Origin: Streptosporangiaceae bacterium | GTDB lineage: Bacteria > Actinomycetota > Actinomycetes > Streptosporangiales > Streptosporangiaceae | Direction of reading: 5' to 3' | NCBI GenBank assembly: GCA_019245115.1 | Contig: JAFARZ010000028.1 | Coordinates: 1-33,298 of the forward strand | Length of the DNA: 33,298 nt | Part shown: positions 15,202 to 23,845 of the stretch, piece after piece | Position numbering within the stretch: the stretch's first letter is position 1 | How the letters are laid out: each line of letters begins with the position of its first letter | Program-made: the position numbers and the translations under genes | Notes under the pieces: model-generated | What the model saw: the letters and a program-made list of their open reading frames with translations, nothing else | The model's database searches: none | Told to the model about the DNA's origin: nothing

Positions 15202-16476
15202 TCAGCTCCCGACCCGCTGGCTGCCGAGGGTGACCTGGACCTGCCGGGTGGCCCCCGCCGAGTCCTTGACGGTCAAGGTGATCGTGGCGCCCGGTGTGTA
15301 CGAACGGACAGCCGCGACTAGCGAGTCCCCGCTGTCGATCACCCGGCCGTCCACCTTGGTCACCAGCTCCCCGGCGTGGATTCCGGAGTTGGCGGCGGGA
15401 CCACCCGGGGTAACCTGCTCCACCACAGCTGCGCCGTCCTCGGGACGGCCGGAGGGAATGATCACCCCGAGGACGGCCTGGGTGGCATAGCCTTTATGGA
15501 CAAGTTCGTTGGCGATCCGCCTAGCCTGGTCGATGGGGATCGCAAAGCCAAGACCGATCGATCCCGCCTGCCCGCCGTTACCGGAGCCGAGTGAGGCGAT
15601 GGCGGAGTTGATGCCGATTACGCGGCCTTGCATGTCGGTCAGCGGACCACCGGAGTTACCGGGGTTGATCGCGGCGTCGGTCTGGATCGCGTTGAAGATG
15701 GTGTCCTGACTGCTGCCCTCACCACCGGCCCGCACTGGACGGTCCAGCGCGCTGATAATGCCGCTGGTCACGGTGCCGGACAAGCCCAGCGGCGAGCCGA
15801 CCGCCACCACTTCCTGCCCGACCTGGACATTGCTGGAGTTCCCCAACTGAGCCGGGGTCAGATCCTTGACACCTTCTGCCCGCGCCACGGCAAGGTCAAA
15901 AGAAGGCGCCGTCCCGACGAGCTGGACCGGCACCGAACGCCCGTCCTGCAACACGGCGGAGACAGTGCCACCGTGCGCGGCCGGCGCGATGACATGGTTG
16001 TTGGTGAGAATCAGCCCATCGGAGCTGAGCACGATCCCGCTGCCCTCGTCAGACTCCATGGCTCCGCGCACCCCGAGCTTGACCACGCTGGGAATCACCT
16101 GGTGCGCCACCCGCTCAACCGAGCCGGCCGGCAAGTTCGCCGCCGGTACGGCTGCGGGCGCCGGCACGTCCAGCGCATTGACCACGCCGGTTCCGCTGCT
16201 CGCAAACTGATAGCCGACGACACCGCCGACGCCTCCAGCGACCAGGCCCACGATCAGCGACAGCACGGCGGCTCGCACGACAGTTCCGCCGCCGCGCGGT
16301 CTGGTGGCACCTGGAGGCAGGCTCATCGGCGTGGTGGGCGGGTTCCCACCGGATGCCGGGGAGGCCGGGTGCTGGCCCGGCGGCCACGACGATCCAGGCT
16401 GACCAGTCGAGGCCCAGGACGGATCGTGGTGCGCGGGCTCGCCAGGCTGCTGTGGCCGCGGCATGTCGTCGGTCAT
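15202..16476 (-). CDS. pepD: HtrA-type membrane serine protease with PDZ domain (PepD)
   Basis: 424 residues. A Pro/Gly-rich cytoplasmic N-terminus (1-60) is followed by one transmembrane helix (about 66-92), a trypsin-like protease domain and a C-terminal PDZ domain (about 345-415). The catalytic triad is His161 (TNNHVI), Asp194 (FDLAVA) and Ser275 (GNSGGP), so it should be active. It would degrade or refold damaged envelope proteins. In M. tuberculosis PepD is in the MprAB regulon and feeds back on SigE envelope-stress signalling. Here it lies directly downstream of mprB, 53 bp away, in the same orientation. Confidence 0.9.
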   Translation of the reverse strand: MTDDMPRPQQPGEPAHHDPSWASTGQPGSSWPPGQHPASPASGGNPPTTPMSLPPGATRPRGGGTVVRAAVLSLIVGLVAGGVGGVVGYQFASSGTGVVNALDVPAPAAVPAANLPAGSVERVAHQVIPSVVKLGVRGAMESDEGSGIVLSSDGLILTNNHVIAPAAHGGTVSAVLQDGRSVPVQLVGTAPSFDLAVARAEGVKDLTPAQLGNSSNVQVGQEVVAVGSPLGLSGTVTSGIISALDRPVRAGGEGSSQDTIFNAIQTDAAINPGNSGGPLTDMQGRVIGINSAIASLGSGNGGQAGSIGLGFAIPIDQARRIANELVHKGYATQAVLGVIIPSGRPEDGAAVVEQVTPGGPAANSGIHAGELVTKVDGRVIDSGDSLVAAVRSYTPGATITLTVKDSAGATRQVQVTLGSQRVGS

Positions 16477-16529
16477 GGCTCTAGGGTGGCCCGAATTCCT
16501 GAGATGTACATGTGAAGCACCTAGGGGTG

Positions 16530-17915
16530 TTATGTGGATGGTCGGCCAGGCAACTCAAGGGTCATCAGGGCCCCGCCCGCCGGACCCCTACTGGCCCGCA
16601 CTGTACCCCCGTGGCGGGCAGCGACCTGCGCCACAATAGCCAGCCCCAGTCCCGACCCAGGCAGGGTGCGCGCATCTGGGGAGCGGTAGAACCGCTCGAA
16701 GATGTAGGGTAGGTCGGCCTCGGCGATCCCCGGTCCGGTATCGGCCACCTCCACCGTGGCCGTCCCACGGCCAGTCGGCGTGAGCCTGACGGTGACCGTC
16801 GCCGCCGCCGGGCTCCACTTGACAGCGTTGTCGAGCAGGTTGAGTACGGCGCGTTCCAAGGCGTTGGCGTCACCGAGCAGGCTCCATGGCACGAGGTTGA
16901 CCTCGAAGTGCACGCTGGGCGCCCGCCGGGCCACCCTGGCCAACGCCCGCTCCACCACCTCCAGGAGCTCCACCGGCTCGTGCACCGCCTGCGGGGTGTC
17001 CTCGCGGGCCAGCTCGACGATGTCACCGACCAGCTTGGAGAGTTCCTCCACCTGTGCCCGCACATCGGCGGAGATTTCCTTACGGTCCTGTTCGGACAGC
17101 GAAGGAGCGTCCGGACGGTCGGAAGCGGCCAGCAGCTCCAGGTTGGTGCGCAACGAGGTGAGCGGAGTCCGCAACTCATGCCCGGCATCGGCGACCAACC
17201 TGCGTTGGCGTTCCTGCGACTCCGCCAGCGCGCTGAGCATGCTGTTGAAGCTCCCGGTGAGGCGGGCAAGCTCGTCATCGCCGGAGACGGCGATCGGTTG
17301 CAGCTCGCCGGTGCGGGCGATCCGCTCGGTCGCCTCAGTCAGTCGCTGCACCGGGCGCAACCCGGCCTGGGCGACTGCGGTGCCCGCAGCCGCGGCCAGC
17401 AGCACGCCAGCCCCCCCAACCAGGGTGAACACCAGACCAAGCCGGGACAGCGTGGCCTGCGTGGAACCCAACCCCCGGGCGACCACCAGCGCGGTGTCCG
17501 GTGGTCCTGCGGGTACGGCGACGACCCGCAAGTCGCGCTTCCGGTCCGTACGTAACGACTGGGACAGCTCGCCTCGAGCCACAGCGAGTTCTTGGGGACC
17601 CATCGACATGTCGCCGCCGACCACGGCGTTGCCGGTGCGGCCGTTGAGCAGGCCGACCCGGATGTCGGCCGCGCTGAAGAAACTGTCCGGTATGCCACCA
17701 AGCTGGTCGGCGCTGGCCAGCGCGCTGCGCAGCAAGTCAGCGCGCTGCAGGAGGGTGGCGTCAAGCTGGTCGTAGAGGCTGGTACGGACCGTGAAGAAAC
17801 CGGCGAGCGACACGAGCGCGACGGCGCTTCCGACGCATACTGCGGCCAGCGCGGTAACCCTGGTGCGCAGCGACATCCGGCGATTCCCGAAGCGCGGGTC
17901 GGCTGGCTGGGTCAC
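16530..17915 (-). CDS. mprB: Sensor histidine kinase MprB
   Basis: 461 residues. A first transmembrane helix (about 18-44) and a second (about 160-183) flank an extracytoplasmic sensor loop. A HAMP domain (about 184-235) follows, then the HisKA dimerisation helix with phospho-acceptor His246 ([13 protein letters not shown]) and the HATPase domain (N box [11 protein letters not shown]1 DTGPGIAE, G2 GSGLGLAI). All catalytic motifs are intact. The GTG start overlaps the mprA stop. The pair senses envelope stress (SDS, protein damage) and controls pepD and sigma factor genes in mycobacteria. Confidence 0.9.
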   Translation of the reverse strand: MTQPADPRFGNRRMSLRTRVTALAAVCVGSAVALVSLAGFFTVRTSLYDQLDATLLQRADLLRSALASADQLGGIPDSFFSAADIRVGLLNGRTGNAVVGGDMSMGPQELAVARGELSQSLRTDRKRDLRVVAVPAGPPDTALVVARGLGSTQATLSRLGLVFTLVGGAGVLLAAAAGTAVAQAGLRPVQRLTEATERIARTGELQPIAVSGDDELARLTGSFNSMLSALAESQERQRRLVADAGHELRTPLTSLRTNLELLAASDRPDAPSLSEQDRKEISADVRAQVEELSKLVGDIVELAREDTPQAVHEPVELLEVVERALARVARRAPSVHFEVNLVPWSLLGDANALERAVLNLLDNAVKWSPAAATVTVRLTPTGRGTATVEVADTGPGIAEADLPYIFERFYRSPDARTLPGSGLGLAIVAQVAARHGGTVRASRGPAGGALMTLELPGRPST

Positions 17916-18610
17916 GGAGGCATTTCCCGCAACGCGTAGCCCACACCCCGCATGGTGTGGATCAGTCTCGGCTCACCGCCCGCCTCGGTCTTGCGCCGCA
18001 GGTACCCGACGTAGACCTCCAGGGCGTTGCCCGAGGTGGGGAAGTCGTAGCCCCAGACCTCCTCCAGGATCCTGCCGCGGGTGAGCACCTGCCGGGGGTG
18101 TCGCAGGAACAGCTCCAGCAAGCTGAACTCGGTGCGGGTCAGGCTGATCGGGCGGCCGCCCCGGACCACCTCACGAGTGCCCTGATCCAGAACAAGATCG
18201 GCAAATCGGAGGGTGGCGCCCGCGAGACCGGCCGCCCCGGCACCCTCCAGTGAGGAGCGGCGCAGCAGCGCGCGCAGCCGAGCGAGCAACTCCTCCAAAG
18301 CGAATGGCTTGGGCAGGTAGTCGTCCGCACCGGCATCCAACCCCGCCACCCGATCAGAGACCGCATCCCGGGCGGTGAGCACCAGAATCGGCAGGTCATC
18401 GCCGGTACCGCGGAGCCGCCGGCACACCTCCAGACCGTCCACCCGCGGCATCATCACGTCGAGCACCATGGCGTCCGGTCGCTGCGTGGCCAGCACCTCC
18501 ATGGCCTGCTGACCATCCCCGGCAAGCTGCACCGTATAGCCGTTGAACTGCAACGACCGGCGCAGCGACTCCCGGACCGCCCGGTCGTCATCGACTACGA
18601 GGATGCGCAT
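17912..18610 (-). CDS. mprA: OmpR-family response regulator MprA
   Basis: 232 residues. The receiver domain has acidic residues Asp7-Asp9, phospho-acceptor Asp51 (LDVMMP) and Lys101 (LPKPF). The C-terminal OmpR-type winged helix includes [10 protein letters not shown] and [12 protein letters not shown]. The ATG at 18610 starts the canonical MRILVVDDD; upstream codons in frame are noise. GGGAGG lies about 14 nt from the start, a poor distance. The IS element at 18649 lies only 38 bp from the start codon, so the natural mprA promoter has been separated from the gene. Expression may now depend on the IS or a residual site. Confidence 0.92.
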   Translation of the reverse strand: MRILVVDDDRAVRESLRRSLQFNGYTVQLAGDGQQAMEVLATQRPDAMVLDVMMPRVDGLEVCRRLRGTGDDLPILVLTARDAVSDRVAGLDAGADDYLPKPFALEELLARLRALLRRSSLEGAGAAGLAGATLRFADLVLDQGTREVVRGGRPISLTRTEFSLLELFLRHPRQVLTRGRILEEVWGYDFPTSGNALEVYVGYLRRKTEAGGEPRLIHTMRGVGYALREMPP

Positions 18611-18644
18611 GCGACCAGTGTGAACCTCCCGCCTGAGAGCGACC

Positions 18645-20725
18645 TTAGCGCGGATTTCCGCGTAGCTGGTTCGCCGCAACCTGGCTGGGCGGGCAAATCG
18701 GCGTTGAGCTGGTGAGATGTTCGCAGTCCAGCCTCCAAAGTTGCCTCTGTTTAGCTGTTGAATCTCACTGATGAGATTCGTTATCGTGTCGTGACCAACT
18801 GGGAAACGTCGCGGGTGGCGAGCCACTGACCAGCGAAGGTGCCAAGATTGTCATCGTGGATCGACCTGCTTCGGCCACGATGAGGGCCACCAGGTCGGGT
18901 GCTCGCCTGGTAGAACGGCGATGTGGCAGCCAGATCACCACAACGTGAGGGTGTGGAGTGGTTCACCGCGCCCGATCAGGTCAACCACCGGCGTTACGAG
19001 GCGCTACGTGCGTTCCATGTTGAGGCGCTGACCTATGTGCAGGCCGCGGAACGCTTCGGCTACACCCGCTGGGCGATGGTGAACCTGGTGCGGGAGTACC
19101 GGGCCGGGAAGCTGGAGCTCTTCGCCCCGCCCCGGCGGCCCGGCCCACCGCCTGGGGCGGCGCCGGCCAAGGACCGGGCCCGTGGCCGGGTGGTTGAGCT
19201 AGGGCGGCAGGGGCTGTCCACGTATGAGATCTCCGCGCAGCTGGCCATGGAGGGCACACCGCTGAACCGGACCAGCGTGGGTGAGATCCTCGCCGAGGAG
19301 GGGTTCGGGCGGCTGCTGCGTCACCCCGAGCCGGTGGCGAGCACGTCGCCGGGTACGCCCGGGCGGGACACGCAGCTGCCCCGTGCCGCCCGACTGGACT
19401 TCGCGAGCTGGCCGGCCACGGTGGAGACCGGCAAGGCCGGGCTGTTGCTGCTGGTACCCGACTTGGTCGCACTCGACCTGCCTGCCCTGGTCACCCACGC
19501 CGGCTATCCCGGCACCCGTGTGGTTCCCGCCCTGTCCTGGTTGTTGTCGTTACTCGCCTTGAAGCTGACCCGTACGCGGCGGGTGTCCCACGTCGATGAC
19601 CTGCTGCTCGCCGACCCGGCCGCGTCGTTGTTCGCCGGGCTGGCCACCCTGCCGAAGAAATCCGCGCTGACGGACTACTCCTATCGCACCAGTCACGACA
19701 ACCAACGCAGCTTCCTGGCAGCACTGGACACCAAGATGATCAAAGGTGGGCTCGCCACCGGCGACGAGGCGATCTTCGACCTGGACTTTCACGCCGTCAT
19801 GCACTGGGGAGCCGACCCGGTGCTGGAGAAGCACTACGTGCCCACCCGCTCGCAGCGCGCCCGAAGCGTGTTGACCTTCTTCGCCCAAGACAGCGGCACC
19901 CACAACCTCGTCTACGCCAACGCCGATCTCACCAAAGCCACCCAGGCCCGCGAGGTCATCGCCTTCTGCGAGCACTGGAAACAACTCAGTGGCAACGACC
20001 CACGCATGCTGATCATGGATCAGAAGGTCACCACCCAGCCGGTGCTCGGCGAGCTCGACGCACGCGGCGTCAAGTTCCTCACCCTGCGGATGCGCTCACC
20101 CGCGCTGACCAAACAGATCAAGGCCCTCACCAGCAAGGACTTCAAGACCATCACCCTGGACCGGTCCGGGAGGTTCAACCGGCCAACCGTGCACGAATCC
20201 GCCTGCGTGCGACTGACCAGCTATCCCGGCACCGTGCGGCAACTCATCGTCACCGGGCTGGGCCGCGAGGCACCGACCGTCATCATCACCAACGACCACG
20301 ACCTACCCACCAAGGCGCTGATCGAGCACTACGCCCGGCGGATGACCATCGAGCAACGCCTCGCCGAGATCATCCAAGCCTTCCACGCCGACGCACTGTC
20401 CTCCACGGTCAACCTCAACGTCGACCTCGACATCATGCTCTGCGTGCTCGCGCAAGCCCTCATCGCCGCATTCCGCACACGACTGCCCGGCTACGCAGGC
20501 GTCACCCCCGACGTGCTGCAACGCCGCTTCCTCGAAACCCCCGGCCAGATCACCACCACCAACAACACGATCACCGTCCGCCTCGACCGGCGCGCCTACG
20601 CACCCGTGCTCCGCCACGCCGACCTCCCCCCCGACACCCCCGTCCCATGGTGGGGAAACCGCACCCTGCGCTACCAGTTCACCTGACACCTTGCCCCGAA
20701 CCGGTTGCGTGGAAATCCGCGTTAG
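18645..20725. mobile_element. IS element with TTAG target duplication
   Basis: Imperfect terminal inverted repeats of about 32 bp begin CGCGGATTTCC at both ends (left from 18649 rightwards, right from 20721 leftwards) and continue with matched GGTTCG and GCAA stretches. Each end is flanked by TTAG (18645-18648 and 20722-20725), a 4-bp target duplication. The element proper is 18649-20721 (2073 bp) with one transposase gene. A perfect hairpin GAATCTCA-CTGA-TGAGATTC (18760-18779) lies before the transposase and could block outside transcription. Clear target repeats and an intact gene suggest a fairly recent insertion. Confidence 0.87.
18923..20686 (+). CDS. DDE transposase, IS4/IS1634-like superfamily
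   Basis: 587 residues, intact. The N-terminus has HTH segments (YVQAAERFGYTRWAMVNLV and GLSTYEISAQL). The catalytic core shows candidate acidic residues in AIFDLDFHAV, LIMDQKV and the C-terminal YARRMTIEQRL, which has the Y-x2-R-x3-E spacing of IS4-type enzymes. The usual following Lys is not at its standard place. The start is GTG 18923 without a good ribosome site; a GTG slightly downstream is possible. The exact ISfinder family was not determined. Confidence 0.85.
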   Translation: MAARSPQREGVEWFTAPDQVNHRRYEALRAFHVEALTYVQAAERFGYTRWAMVNLVREYRAGKLELFAPPRRPGPPPGAAPAKDRARGRVVELGRQGLSTYEISAQLAMEGTPLNRTSVGEILAEEGFGRLLRHPEPVASTSPGTPGRDTQLPRAARLDFASWPATVETGKAGLLLLVPDLVALDLPALVTHAGYPGTRVVPALSWLLSLLALKLTRTRRVSHVDDLLLADPAASLFAGLATLPKKSALTDYSYRTSHDNQRSFLAALDTKMIKGGLATGDEAIFDLDFHAVMHWGADPVLEKHYVPTRSQRARSVLTFFAQDSGTHNLVYANADLTKATQAREVIAFCEHWKQLSGNDPRMLIMDQKVTTQPVLGELDARGVKFLTLRMRSPALTKQIKALTSKDFKTITLDRSGRFNRPTVHESACVRLTSYPGTVRQLIVTGLGREAPTVIITNDHDLPTKALIEHYARRMTIEQRLAEIIQAFHADALSSTVNLNVDLDIMLCVLAQALIAAFRTRLPGYAGVTPDVLQRRFLETPGQITTTNNTITVRLDRRAYAPVLRHADLPPDTPVPWWGNRTLRYQFT

Positions 20726-20782
20726 ACGGCGTTCTTGCGCCGTTCCCGTGCCCCATTCAGGGCCCCAGTTAGGGCCCCAGTT
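20726..20782. repeat. Hairpin and 12-bp tandem repeats beyond the IS
   Basis: ACGGCG-TTCTTG-CGCCGT forms a small hairpin (20726-20743) just beyond the IS. AGGGCCCCAGTT then occurs twice in tandem (20759-20770, 20771-20782), with a diverged third unit running to 20796. The tandem units lie right after the stop of the minus-strand gene 20796-21035. They could belong to its terminator or to the original mprA upstream region. Confidence 0.5.
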
Positions 20783-20795
20783 GAGGGCACCCCAG

Positions 20796-21035
20796 TCAGG
20801 CCAGCCAGTCCTTCAGCATGTCGCGGAGCTTCGTGGCCGACTCCTCCTCAAGGCTGATCACGCAGGAGCCGACGACGTCGGGATCGAGCACGATCGTTCC
20901 GTCGCGCTTGCTCACCAGGAGGGTGGTGGGGTTCACTGGGCCGCCGTGCAGCTGGCACGTTGCCGGTATCGCCTTGCGGCGGCTCGCCGGGCCCGGGTAG
21001 GCATTCAGCCCTTCCGGCGGGTCAAAATAGGTCAT
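20796..21035 (-). CDS. Small hypothetical protein downstream of broken methyltransferase gene
   Basis: 79 residues, beginning MTYFDPPEGLNAYPGP and ending KLRDMLKDWLA. It has a beta-rich middle (TLLVSKRDGTIVLDPDVVGSCVISL) that looks like a compact fold. GGGAGGA sits about 10 nt before the ATG, so it is likely translated. It follows the stop of the methyltransferase pseudogene by 19 bp and may have been its partner. No family is recognised. Confidence 0.6.
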   Translation of the reverse strand: MTYFDPPEGLNAYPGPASRRKAIPATCQLHGGPVNPTTLLVSKRDGTIVLDPDVVGSCVISLEEESATKLRDMLKDWLA

Positions 21036-21054
21036 GCTGCAGTCCTCCCGGTCG

Positions 21055-21714
21055 CTAACCGCAGATCATCTCGGTTGGAGCCAATACGGCATGCGCAAAG
21101 TTGTCAACTAGGTTGGCGACCTTCACCCCGGCGTCCCCGCCCATGAGGATGTGCGGGCCAAGAGGCGGCGGCCCACCGTCCACGACCGTGGCTCGCAGCT
21201 CCCGGAAGAAGGCAAGGGCGAACTCGCGCCGGTCGCGCTCGGTGTGACGGGCAGACCGGCCACGGGCAGCAACTACGCATGACGTCGTAGACGCCGAAGA
21301 GTCCCCCATCCACGAGAACCCGCCGGACCTCAGCGAACAGGGTTGCCTTGTCCGCGATGTTCATTCCCACATGCAGCATGCAGGCCCGGTCGACGGCGTC
21401 ATCGGGAAGCGGGAGTGCGGTGGCGGTGCCCTGGCAGAACGTGACCCGTTCGGTCAACCCGGTACGGCGGGCCAGGTAACGGGCCGTTCCCTCCAGCCCG
21501 CTTCCTACGTCGAGCACGCGTAACCCCGGGCGCAGGTCAAGCTCGTCTACCAGGGCAACGGTGCCCAGCCTGCCGCCGGTGTGAAACTCATCGACCGCAG
21601 CGAGCTGTTCGGGTCCAGATGCCCCGGGCCAGCTCCCACCGCCGCGAGCGCGTCAAGGATCTGTTGTTCCAGCGACCCGTGCGAGCAGTGCTCCGCGACG
21701 GCATCCTCGCTCAT
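21055..21714 (-). pseudogene. Broken SAM-dependent methyltransferase gene
   Basis: Three consecutive reading-frame pieces together resemble one class I methyltransferase. The piece from ATG 21714 (QQILDALAAVGAGPGHLDP) must shift frame near 21615 to continue as EQLAAVDEFHTGG, then LDVGSGLEGTARYL (SAM-binding motif I) and DGGLFGVYDVMR. Near 21270 the frame breaks again, with an apparent internal loss of several tens of residues. The C-terminal part resumes as ERDRREFALAFFRELRA and runs to a stop at 21055. At least two lesions make it inactive. The native substrate is unknown. Confidence 0.75.
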
Positions 21715-22158
21715 CAAGGCGTCCCTCGGCTCCGACCTGACCTGAGGTTCCTCAGCATTATGCTTCGCGACCTACCCCCCTCGGCGGCCGCGGTGTCGCC
21801 GGGGGAAGGCTCGCCGGCGCTGATGGGCTACGCCGGTGCAGACCGCAAACGAGCCGTAAAGTGCACCAGTAGCTCGTCGATCACAGCCGTTCCCTTCTGG
21901 ATCCCTTACCCACGATGCCTCCCCGGACCTCCCTCGGGCTGTCCCCACGCTGTGAACTCGACAGTACCGACGTTGGGGGACCGTGAAACGTCGGTGAGGT
22001 CGAGTTCACGGACCACCAGCCGTACAACCGGCGCTGCATGTCGGAAGCTGGCCTCGACGCGCGGCGCAGGTGCGGCAGGGACCGTCGGATGCGGAGTAAC
22101 CTACCCAAGCCCAGCCGACCGAGGCTCACCCGGCATCCTGGGCAAACAGACAAGGCAG
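21715..22158. other. Gene-poor stretch with strong hairpin (21952-22009)
   Basis: No convincing gene is present. The notable structure is a hairpin. GTGAACTCGAC (21952-21962) pairs with 21999-22009, then a symmetric 3-nt internal loop, then ACCGACGTT (21966-21974) pairs with 21987-21995, closing a 12-nt loop. Total pairing is 20 bp. There is no T-run. It could be a terminator for the region before tRNA-Arg, a protein-binding palindrome or a small dispersed repeat. Confidence 0.65.
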
Positions 22159-22234
22159 GCCCTCGTAGCTCAGGGGATAGAGCATCGGTTTCCTAAACCG
22201 TGTGTCGCAGGTTCGAATCCTGCCGGGGGCACCA
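22159..22234 (+). tRNA. tRNA-Arg, anticodon CCT; attachment site of element 2
   Basis: A full cloverleaf. The acceptor stem GCCCTCG pairs with CGGGGGC. The anticodon loop TTCCTAA gives CCT (reads AGG, Arg). The T arm is GCAGG-TTCGAAT-CCTGC. CCA is encoded (22232-22234). The second integrase gene begins 75 bp beyond its 3' end, so the tRNA 3' part is the presumed attL core. Confidence 0.95.
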
Positions 22235-22243
22235 GGTCAGAGC

Positions 22244-22260
22244 CTTGATCAACGATCAAG
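22244..22260. promoter_or_regulatory. Palindrome before the integrase-GntR gene
   Basis: CTTGATC-AAC-GATCAAG is a perfect 7-bp inverted repeat with a 3-nt centre. It lies between tRNA-Arg and the integrase start. A size and symmetry like this suit a GntR-type dimer. Since the integrase carries its own GntR domain, autoregulation is a natural guess. A TATGCT at 22298-22303, seven bases before the ATG, could be a -10 for a leaderless transcript; no ribosome site is seen. Confidence 0.45.
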
Positions 22261-22309
22261 CTACCGCTTTGTGGGGCTATTCGTGGTGCGAAGCGCGTAT
22301 GCTGCTGCC

Positions 22310-23845
22310 ATGAGCGCTCCGCACAGCAGGCCCCAGCGACGCCGACGCGGCGAGATCGAGACGCTTCTCAGCGGATCGCTTCGGGTCAAGGTGTACGCCG
22401 GGATCGACCCGCTCAGCGGGCGGCGGAACTTCCTCAGCGAGACCATCCCGGCCGGGCCACGGGCTGTCGCCGAGGCGGAGAAGGCACGCACGCGCCTGCT
22501 GAACCAGATTGACGAGCAGCGCAACCCGCGCACGAAGGCCACGGTCAACCAGCTCATGGATCGCTACCTCGACGTGCTCGACGTCGACGTGACGACGCGC
22601 ACGAGCTACGAGGGCTATATCCGCAACCACATCCGTCCGCTGCTCGGCAAGCTCTCGGTGGGCAAGCTGACGGGCGAGACGCTTGATTCGTTCTACACGA
22701 TCCTCCGTCGATGCCGCGCGCACTGCGACGGCCGGCCGTTCATCGAGCACGTCACGAGCGACCCGCACGACTGCAGCGGAAAGTGCCATCCACACACGTG
22801 TCGTCCGCTCGCCACTTCATCGATACGGCAGGTGCATTTCTGCCTCAGCGGTGCGCTGAAGCGGGCGGTACGCTGGCATTGGATCTCCGTCAATCCGCTG
22901 GGCCAAGCCGAGTCGCCGCGCTCGGTCAAGCACGACCCGCATCCACCGACGCCCGAACAAGCAGCGGCAATCATCAACGCCGCATTCACCGATCTGGCGT
23001 GGGGCGTGCTATTATGGCTCGCAATGACGACGGGCGCCCGCCGTGGAGAGCTATGCGCTCTTCGGTGGGATCTGCTCGATTTTGACAAGGCGGTTCTCGT
23101 CATCCAGAAGAGTATCGCCCAGCAGGGCGCGACGACATGGGAGAAGGACACCAAGACACACCAGCAACGCCGTATCGCGCTTGACGCGGCCACCGTGGCC
23201 TTGCTGCGGGCGTACCGTCAGCGGTGCGAAACCGACGCCTCGGCTATCGGTGTCACCATTGCGACCGACGGCCGGGTATTCTCAGCCTCGGTTGACCACA
23301 CGACGTGGCTCAAGCCTGGTTCCGTGTCCCAGCGTTACCGGCGCATGTGCGCGCGGCTTGGATGGGATATGCACCTGCATCAGCTCCGGCACTACTCGGC
23401 AACCGAATTAATCTCAGCGGGTGTGGATGCCCGGACCGTCGCCGGACGCCTGGGGCATGGTGGTGGCGGTGCGACCACGTTGCGCGTCTACTCGGCCTGG
23501 GTGTCCGAAGCGGATCAGAAGGCCGCCGGTGCGTTCGGCCCACGAATGCCGGCTTCGCCCATTTCGCTCGATGTGGGCTCCCCATCCGCGAGAGACGTCG
23601 ACACCGGATCCGCGAATCCGTACCAGCGGATCGCCGCCGACCTTCGGGGCGCGATCTCGTGCGGCGCGTTGGGCCCGGGCCAGCCGTTGCCCACCGTCGA
23701 AGAGCTGAAAGACCGCTACCACGTGTCCGCAGGAACCGCCCACCGCGCCATTGCGGAACTCAAGGCGGAAGGGCTCGTCACCGCAAGCCGAGGGCGTCGG
23801 GCCATCGTCAGCAATAACGGTATCGCGGCCGAACGGTGCGGTTAG
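22310..23845 (+). CDS. int: Tyrosine integrase fused to a C-terminal GntR DNA-binding domain
   Basis: 511 residues. Residues about 1-70 are an arm-binding region, 75-200 a core-binding domain with a Cys/His-rich insert (CRAHCD, CSGKCHPHTC at about 135-165), and 213-400 the catalytic domain. The catalytic residues are Arg245 (ARRGEL), Lys282, His357 and Arg360 (HLHQLRHYS), His383 (LGHGG) and Tyr394 (LRVYSAW). All are present. A linker of about 35 residues leads to a GntR-type winged helix (about 437-503, YQRIAADLRGAISCGALGPG, then HVSAGTAHRAIAELKAEGLV). The fusion is in one uninterrupted frame. The ATG at 22310 is chosen because upstream codons run back into the tRNA. The stop overlaps the convergent XRE gene by 4 bp. 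Confidence 0.9.
   Translation: MSAPHSRPQRRRRGEIETLLSGSLRVKVYAGIDPLSGRRNFLSETIPAGPRAVAEAEKARTRLLNQIDEQRNPRTKATVNQLMDRYLDVLDVDVTTRTSYEGYIRNHIRPLLGKLSVGKLTGETLDSFYTILRRCRAHCDGRPFIEHVTSDPHDCSGKCHPHTCRPLATSSIRQVHFCLSGALKRAVRWHWISVNPLGQAESPRSVKHDPHPPTPEQAAAIINAAFTDLAWGVLLWLAMTTGARRGELCALRWDLLDFDKAVLVIQKSIAQQGATTWEKDTKTHQQRRIALDAATVALLRAYRQRCETDASAIGVTIATDGRVFSASVDHTTWLKPGSVSQRYRRMCARLGWDMHLHQLRHYSATELISAGVDARTVAGRLGHGGGGATTLRVYSAWVSEADQKAAGAFGPRMPASPISLDVGSPSARDVDTGSANPYQRIAADLRGAISCGALGPGQPLPTVEELKDRYHVSAGTAHRAIAELKAEGLVTASRGRRAIVSNNGIAAERCG

Noticed and set aside
15628..16515. 295-codon plus-strand ORF opposite pepD
   Set aside because: Shadow frame of a clear HtrA protease gene; composition is arginine- and histidine-rich, as is usual for antisense frames in GC-rich DNA.
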